Below the pieces are notes generated by a model. That model had not been told where the DNA came from. It saw only the letters and a program-made list of their open reading frames with translations, and searched no databases. The translations under genes were made by a program, and so were the position numbers. Below are positions 59,762-64,000 of a stretch of 64,000 nt of DNA, in pieces. The stretch is taken from assembly GCF_015223105.1 (NCBI RefSeq), contig NZ_JADFTZ010000002.1, positions 372,001 through 436,000 on the forward strand, given 5' to 3'. This stretch comes from Flavobacterium proteolyticum (GTDB lineage: Bacteria; Bacteroidota; Bacteroidia; Flavobacteriales; Flavobacteriaceae). Positions within the stretch are counted from its first letter, which is position 1. The number at the start of each line of letters is the position of its first letter.

Positions 59762-60442
59762 TTAAGGCGTTGAAGATGAAACTTGCAATACTTTTCCGTT
59801 GTAATATTTGTTTCCGGTTAAGGCGAAATTAAAGATATAATCTGCCATTTCTTTTGCTGAAAGTGGCGCTTCGTAACCTGGAAAAGCTTCTTGTAACATT
59901 TCGGTATTTACTGCCCCAAGTGCTAAAACATTGAAAGCAATTCCTTGTTCTTTGTATTCTTCCGCTAATAATTCTGACAAGGTAATTACCGCTCCTTTGC
60001 TTGATGAATAAGCAGCTAAACCTGCGAATTTCATACTTCCTTGAATTCCACCCATTGAACTTATAGTTACCACATGACTTCCTTTTTCCATGAATGGAAT
60101 ACAGATTTTTGTCAATTCAGCAACAGCAAAAACATTGACTTTATATATGTTTTGGAATTCTTCTGAAGTAATTTGTGTGAATGGTTTATGCAACAAACTT
60201 CCTGCATTATGAATTAAAACATCAACTTTTTTCCAAGTTCTATTAATAAAATTTTCCACTTGAAGCAATTCTTCTGGATTTGAAATATCAATAGACAAAC
60301 ACGTAATATTTGGATTTTCGATTAACTCTTTTGGTGTTTTTCGAGAAATTGCTAAAACTTGATGTCCGGAATTTGCAAATTGCAATGCTAACTCGTAACC
60401 AATTCCGCGAGACGTTCCTGTGATGATGATGTTTTTACTCAC
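59762..60442 (-). CDS. Short-chain dehydrogenase/reductase
   Basis: A 226-residue classical SDR: cofactor motif IITGTSRGIGYELALQF, NAG motif VLIHNAGSLLHKP, catalytic Ser in VTISSMGGIQG and YxxxK in AAYSSSKGAVITLSEL, then the NVLALGAVNTEM turn. All catalytic residues are intact. Substrate unknown. First gene after a terminator, with the secreted YD-like gene 2 bp downstream. Confidence 0.92.
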   Translation of the reverse strand: MSKNIIITGTSRGIGYELALQFANSGHQVLAISRKTPKELIENPNITCLSIDISNPEELLQVENFINRTWKKVDVLIHNAGSLLHKPFTQITSEEFQNIYKVNVFAVAELTKICIPFMEKGSHVVTISSMGGIQGSMKFAGLAAYSSSKGAVITLSELLAEEYKEQGIAFNVLALGAVNTEMLQEAFPGYEAPLSAKEMADYIFNFALTGNKYYNGKVLQVSSSTP

Positions 60443-60470
60443 AACTTTATTTTTTTGTAAAAATAGGAAT

Positions 60471-60500
60471 AAAAAAAATCCCGAAGAAATTTCGGGATTT
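60471..60500 (-). terminator. Terminator at the end of cargo operon 3
   Basis: Minus strand: AAATCCCGAA-ATTTC-TTCGGGATTTTTTTT, a strong stem with an eight-T tail, 16 bp after microprotein 3. Confidence 0.85.
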
Positions 60501-60516
60501 AGATTAACAAACTAAA

Positions 60517-60615
60517 TTATACAATAGCAATAATAACCAAACCTATTAGAATATATAACAACAAAAGCAATAACTCTAATCTGTATTTATCTATGGATGA
60601 AAAAAGTTGTTTCAT
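60517..60615 (-). CDS. KYRLEL membrane microprotein 3 (32 residues)
   Basis: A 32-residue frame beginning MKQLFSSIDKYRLELLLLLL followed by a TM segment (YILIGLVIIAIV). It starts 11 bp after the stop of the Kelch-type lipoprotein gene and ends just before a strong terminator, the same position as microproteins 1 and 2. It shares K-Y-R-L-E-L and the basic N-terminus but is otherwise diverged, so the family is not only a recent duplication. Confidence 0.7.
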   Translation of the reverse strand: MKQLFSSIDKYRLELLLLLLYILIGLVIIAIV

Positions 60616-60626
60616 GACAAATCGTT

Positions 60627-61592
60627 TTAGTTGGATTTCCACATACTAGAAACATTTAAAGAACTTCCATCTGAACCCCCATACACAAAGATATCACCAT
60701 CAAATAAAGTTGCTTGATGATAACAACTAGCTGTAAAAGGATTTGAAACCTCAACTTCTGACCAATTTTTACCATCTGTTGATTTCATAATAGTATTGTA
60801 ATAGAAATTGGCATCGCGACCACCTAGAATATAAAATTCATTATTTTTCACAACTAATTGATGCCCGTAAACTGGATTAAAACCCGTAATTACTTCTTGT
60901 GTCCAGTTTATTCCATCAGTAGAAGATTGAATATCTCCGTAAGTATTTCCGTCACCGTTACCTCCGCAAATCCACATTCTATTGTTGTAAACAAATGCTT
61001 TATGATGACCGCGTTTTTCAAAAGAAGTTAAATCTTCTTCTTCTGTCCATGAAATACCATCTGTACTCGACCAAACATCGTTGTGAAAATTCGTGTTATT
61101 TCCGCTTACACCTCCAATTAACCACAATTTACTATTGTAAACCACAACATCAAACGCATAACGATTACCAAAAGCAACGTTTGTAGTTTCTTCAACCCAG
61201 TTTACACCATCAGTAGATGAAAATACATCACTTCGCCCAGAGCCATCGTAACCTGCAATAATCCAAAGTTTACTATTAAAAACAATACATTTATGATAAG
61301 ATCTAGCTGGAATTGCATCGCCAGTTGTGGTTACTGAATTCCAAACAATTCCATCAACACTATTTAAAACTGTATTTGTAATGACATTAGAATCATTTGT
61401 ACCTCCAATAATCCATAATTTATTATTAAATTCAATCATTTGATGTCCTCTCAATCCTAATGGCAACGCACCCGTAGTTACCACTTGAGTAAAACTCATA
61501 TTATTTGAAGCTTGATTATCATCGTCATTACTACACGAACTAATAGTTAATGTTACAGCAACCAATAAAATCGATTTTAAAAACTTTTTCAT
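60627..61592 (-). CDS. Kelch-type beta-propeller lipoprotein (cargo operon 3)
   Basis: A 321-residue lipoprotein (MKKFLKSILLVAVTLTISSC, lipobox Cys20 followed by SNDDDN, an acidic stretch like lipoprotein surface-export signals of Flavobacteriia). Six propeller-type repeats of about 50 residues, e.g. NNKLWIIGGTNDSNVITNTV, NSKLWIIAGYDGSGRSDVFS, NSKLWLIGGVSGNN and NNRMWICGGNGDGNTYGD, with ...SSTDGxNW units. No T9SS tail. Begins 4 bp after the FG-GAP-like gene and is followed by microprotein 3. Confidence 0.85.
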   Translation of the reverse strand: MKKFLKSILLVAVTLTISSCSNDDDNQASNNMSFTQVVTTGALPLGLRGHQMIEFNNKLWIIGGTNDSNVITNTVLNSVDGIVWNSVTTTGDAIPARSYHKCIVFNSKLWIIAGYDGSGRSDVFSSTDGVNWVEETTNVAFGNRYAFDVVVYNSKLWLIGGVSGNNTNFHNDVWSSTDGISWTEEEDLTSFEKRGHHKAFVYNNRMWICGGNGDGNTYGDIQSSTDGINWTQEVITGFNPVYGHQLVVKNNEFYILGGRDANFYYNTIMKSTDGKNWSEVEVSNPFTASCYHQATLFDGDIFVYGGSDGSSLNVSSMWKSN

Positions 61593-61596
61593 ATTA

Positions 61597-63072
61597 CTAA
61601 TTTTTAATTACTTTTTTGATTCCTTTTCCTTCTTCTGAATGAATCATCACTAAATAAATCCCAGCAGATAAATCATTAATATTATAATATTCTTGACTTT
61701 CAAATGTTTTGATAACTTGTCCTTGAAGATTTAATATTTCTACCTTTTCAATTGAAATATCAGTTTTTAATTGGAACTGATTAGTCATTGGATTAGGATA
61801 AACCGAGAATTTATTATTTAATTGAAAATCATTAGTTGAAAGTGCTGCTGTATAATCATATAATTGAACATATCCATATGCTGGATTTGTTGGAATACCT
61901 ACAGCAGCTGTATTTCCGTCGTTTGACAAAGCAACAGCATAACCTAATTGCTCTCCATTTTGACCATTTCCTGTAATTGCTGTTCCAACAGTATTCCATG
62001 CTGTTCCATTCCATTTATAATATCTTGCCCAACCTCTATTTGTATTTGTTGCTGATGTGTCATAACCTGGCGCACCAATAAAAATAGCATCACCCGCTCC
62101 GTTAATCGCAACCGCATTACCAAGATACATATCTACTTGGCTACCAAAAATAGTACTTCCTAATTGCGACCATGCCGAACCATTATAATTATAAACACGA
62201 ACCTGACCACAGTTTGTAGTAGCTCCATTATCTGCTAAAGATGCTCCAACAACAACTCTAGTTCCTGTATTTGAAATCGCCACTGAAGATCCAAAGTTAT
62301 CATTGGCAAGCGCACCTGATGTTATTTGAATTTCAGATCCCATTAGCACCCAACTTGTACCGTTCCAACTATATACTTTCACATGTCCCGTATTTTGTGC
62401 AAAACCATCATATTTTTTTGCACCCACTGCCAATTTTGTTCCATCAGGAGATAAGGATAACGCAGCTCCAAACTCATCACCTGCAGCAGCTCCATTTATA
62501 TCAGCTCCTCTTTGAGTCCACGTAGTTCCATTCCAAGAATATACTCTTACATGACCTGCATCTGCGCCTGCACCATCATTTAAATGTGCGCCAATCGCAA
62601 CAACCGAACCATCTTCTGAAAGTGACACTCGTACACCTGAATTGTCTCCAGCAGCTTCCCCATTTATATCTGTACCCATTTGAGCCCAGTTTGTCCCATT
62701 AAAATTATACACCCTTACGTGTCCAGAATCTGCACCATTACCATCATTAGTATTACCCCCAACAGCCAATCTATTTCCGTTTCCAGACAAAGCTACTTTT
62801 CCAAAATTATCTCCACTTGCTTCTCCACTAATAGCTGTACCTTTTAAAGTCCAAACATTACTTACTTTTTCATGTACATGCGCATAACCATTAACAGTTG
62901 TACCTGTATTATAAGGTGCTCCAGCAGCAACACGCGAACCATTTGAACTTAATGATACAGTAAACCCTAAAACATTATCAGAACTACCTGTAATATTTGA
63001 TCCAATCTGTGTTTGAGCATTTAAATTTTGAATTAAAAAAAAGCCAAACGAGTAAAGTAAAATTCTTTTCAT
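61597..63072 (-). CDS. T9SS-sorted protein with FG-GAP-like propeller repeats (cargo operon 3, first gene)
   Basis: A 491-residue secreted protein, start at the ATG at 63072 (MKRILLYSFGFFLIQNLNAQ, signal peptide); the longer frame to 63111 is discounted. About seven repeats of around 55 residues, each like VSLSEDGSVVAIGAHLNDG, GHVRVYSWNGTTWTQRGADI, form a beta-propeller. C-terminal T9SS sorting domain (FSVYPNPMTNQFQLKTD, GIYLVMIHSEEGKGIKK). Divergent from kinase 3. Confidence 0.88.
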   Translation of the reverse strand: MKRILLYSFGFFLIQNLNAQTQIGSNITGSSDNVLGFTVSLSSNGSRVAAGAPYNTGTTVNGYAHVHEKVSNVWTLKGTAISGEASGDNFGKVALSGNGNRLAVGGNTNDGNGADSGHVRVYNFNGTNWAQMGTDINGEAAGDNSGVRVSLSEDGSVVAIGAHLNDGAGADAGHVRVYSWNGTTWTQRGADINGAAAGDEFGAALSLSPDGTKLAVGAKKYDGFAQNTGHVKVYSWNGTSWVLMGSEIQITSGALANDNFGSSVAISNTGTRVVVGASLADNGATTNCGQVRVYNYNGSAWSQLGSTIFGSQVDMYLGNAVAINGAGDAIFIGAPGYDTSATNTNRGWARYYKWNGTAWNTVGTAITGNGQNGEQLGYAVALSNDGNTAAVGIPTNPAYGYVQLYDYTAALSTNDFQLNNKFSVYPNPMTNQFQLKTDISIEKVEILNLQGQVIKTFESQEYYNINDLSAGIYLVMIHSEEGKGIKKVIKN

Positions 63073-63108
63073 AATTGTTTGATTTTGAATTATTATGAAA
63101 CAAAACAA

Positions 63109-63192
63109 CAAATTATAGTAAAGTGGGATTTTTATAAATGAAAAGTGGTCGACATTATTTATTAAATGAATTATAAAAAAGGAAAAGTGGTC
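63109..63192. promoter_or_regulatory. Control region of locus 3 with AAAGTGG direct repeats
   Basis: A loose minus-strand -7 candidate (TATAATTTG, 63109-63117) is followed by direct repeats AAAGTGG at 63120, 63142 and 63184. The last two extend to an exact 11-mer GAAAAGTGGTC (63140-63150, 63182-63192), 42 bp (2 x 21) apart. Different sequence from loci 1 and 2, similar multiples of spacing. Confidence 0.4.
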
Positions 63193-63245
63193 AGCAAGAA
63201 GTTGTAATTGTAATGAGATTTCAATTTCAAATAAATTAAATATTT

Positions 63246-63253
63246 TACATTTG
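63246..63253 (+). promoter_or_regulatory. -7 box of kinase 3
   Basis: TACATTTG (TAnnTTTG), 18 bp before the ATG at 63272. No TTG at the usual -33 distance. Confidence 0.5.
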
Positions 63254-63271
63254 TTATCATAAGGAACAAAA

Positions 63272-64000
63272 ATGCATCTAAAACAAGTCTACATTTTTCT
63301 GATTTTAATCACTCAAATTGCTCTTTCTCAAGAACCATATCATGTTTCTTTTGCAAGAAAAGATGGATTGCCTTCATTAAATATTTATCATTCACTACAA
63401 GATAAAAATGGTTACCAGTGGTTTTCTAGTGATTTAGGAATCTTAAAATATGATGGTTATTCTTTTTCATTATTAAGTACGGAGGATGGATTAGCTGATA
63501 ATGAAAATTTTAGTTGCTTTCAGGATTCAAAAGATCGAATTTGGTTTCTTTCTTACAATGGAAAAATTTCATTCTTATTTGATAATAAAATATATAATGA
63601 ATCCAACTATGCTCTTTTAAAGACTAACAAAAAGAACGGTTACATTTCGCGCATTACCGAAAACACAAAAGAGGAAATCATTATAATTTATTCAAATGGT
63701 AATGTTCGCATTTTGAATTTGAAAAAAAACTCTAATACCTTTATAGATGGAAAACAAATCATATTACATTACATCCAAAATAATAAAGACTACTTCATTA
63801 ATCCTACCGGAATTCATAACAACAAGTTTAAATTAATTAAAAAATTACCTCAAAAAAACTTAAACGGATTTGTAATCGTACGCTCTATTCTTAAGGACAA
63901 TACGCTCTATTTTTCACACCTGAATACGATTTACACAATCAAGAATAATGTTTGTACCAAATTATTTGACGTTCCTGTACCTGAAACAGGCATAATTAGT
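63272..64000 (+). CDS. Beta-propeller sensor kinase 3, N-terminal part (truncated by window edge)
   Basis: An open frame from the ATG at 63272 runs 243 codons to the window end. It has a signal peptide (YIFLILITQIALSQ), then VSFARKDGLPSLNIYHSLQD and GYQWFSSDLGILKYDGYSFS, the same Reg_prop blade pattern as kinases 1 and 2 (there GLPSNSVYDVYQDKKGFMWF). I infer a third paralogue, likely followed by its own LytTR regulator outside the window. Divergent from cargo operon 3. Confidence 0.85.
   Translation, partial: MHLKQVYIFLILITQIALSQEPYHVSFARKDGLPSLNIYHSLQDKNGYQWFSSDLGILKYDGYSFSLLSTEDGLADNENFSCFQDSKDRIWFLSYNGKISFLFDNKIYNESNYALLKTNKKNGYISRITENTKEEIIIIYSNGNVRILNLKKNSNTFIDGKQIILHYIQNNKDYFINPTGIHNNKFKLIKKLPQKNLNGFVIVRSILKDNTLYFSHLNTIYTIKNNVCTKLFDVPVPETGIIS

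Overview
The window is chromosomal DNA of a low-GC member of the Flavobacteriia, most likely Flavobacterium or a close relative. The evidence is gene content (type IX secretion sorting tails, S46 dipeptidyl-peptidase, GbsR-type regulator, group III truncated globin, GxxExxY protein), the absence of Shine-Dalgarno sequences, and repeated promoters of the Bacteroidota form TTG-N19..22-TAnnTTTG. I saw no rRNA, tRNA, CRISPR array, prophage or insertion sequence.

Layout. 1-5889 (minus strand) is the str/S10 ribosomal region: rpsL-rpsG-fusA-rpsJ, a terminator, a new promoter, then rplC-rplD-rplW-rplB (rplB runs off the left edge). 6149-15221 is mixed: an Omp85-type barrel, rlmB, a rhomboid protease, rarA, a HAD phosphatase, and a three-gene ABC exporter/metal-linked operon. 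15348-18686 has an exported superoxide dismutase with an extra C-terminal domain, radC, a DUF1287 lipoprotein, and a family of inverted-repeat elements, one of which encloses a GxxExxY gene. 18751-32781 is housekeeping: mpl, S46 peptidase, obgE, CNNM transporter, adk, hpt, purK, purE, M3 peptidase, DUF4143 ATPase. 33027-36419 is a GbsR/MarR-regulated cluster of small membrane proteins and an SDR-like protein, converging on a UbiA-type gene. Then come gcvP, a truncated globin and a FabH-like synthase.

41104-53799 and 60517-64000 form the most interesting part: three copies of one design. A plus-strand beta-propeller sensor histidine kinase (followed by a LytTR response regulator where the window shows it) is divergent from a minus-strand operon of secreted or surface proteins. 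Each such operon ends with an unannotated 28-32 residue membrane peptide carrying the motif K-Y-R-L-E-L, then a terminator. In the first two copies the divergent gap carries 9-bp direct repeats with a 12-bp spacer, exactly 25 bp from the -7 box of the cargo operon. This is the architecture expected of a LytTR activator site, so I infer that each kinase/regulator pair switches on its neighbouring surface-protein operon.

Between the second and third copies lie a methyltransferase, a glycosyltransferase, an MlaE/MlaF lipid-transport pair, a mannose-1-phosphate guanylyltransferase, a SprT-like protein, a YD-repeat-like secreted protein and an SDR. Start codons were moved from the longest open frame in several genes where signal peptide, family N-terminus or promoter position required it (HAD phosphatase, purK, both complete T9SS leader genes, the second kinase and its regulator, GT2, mlaF).
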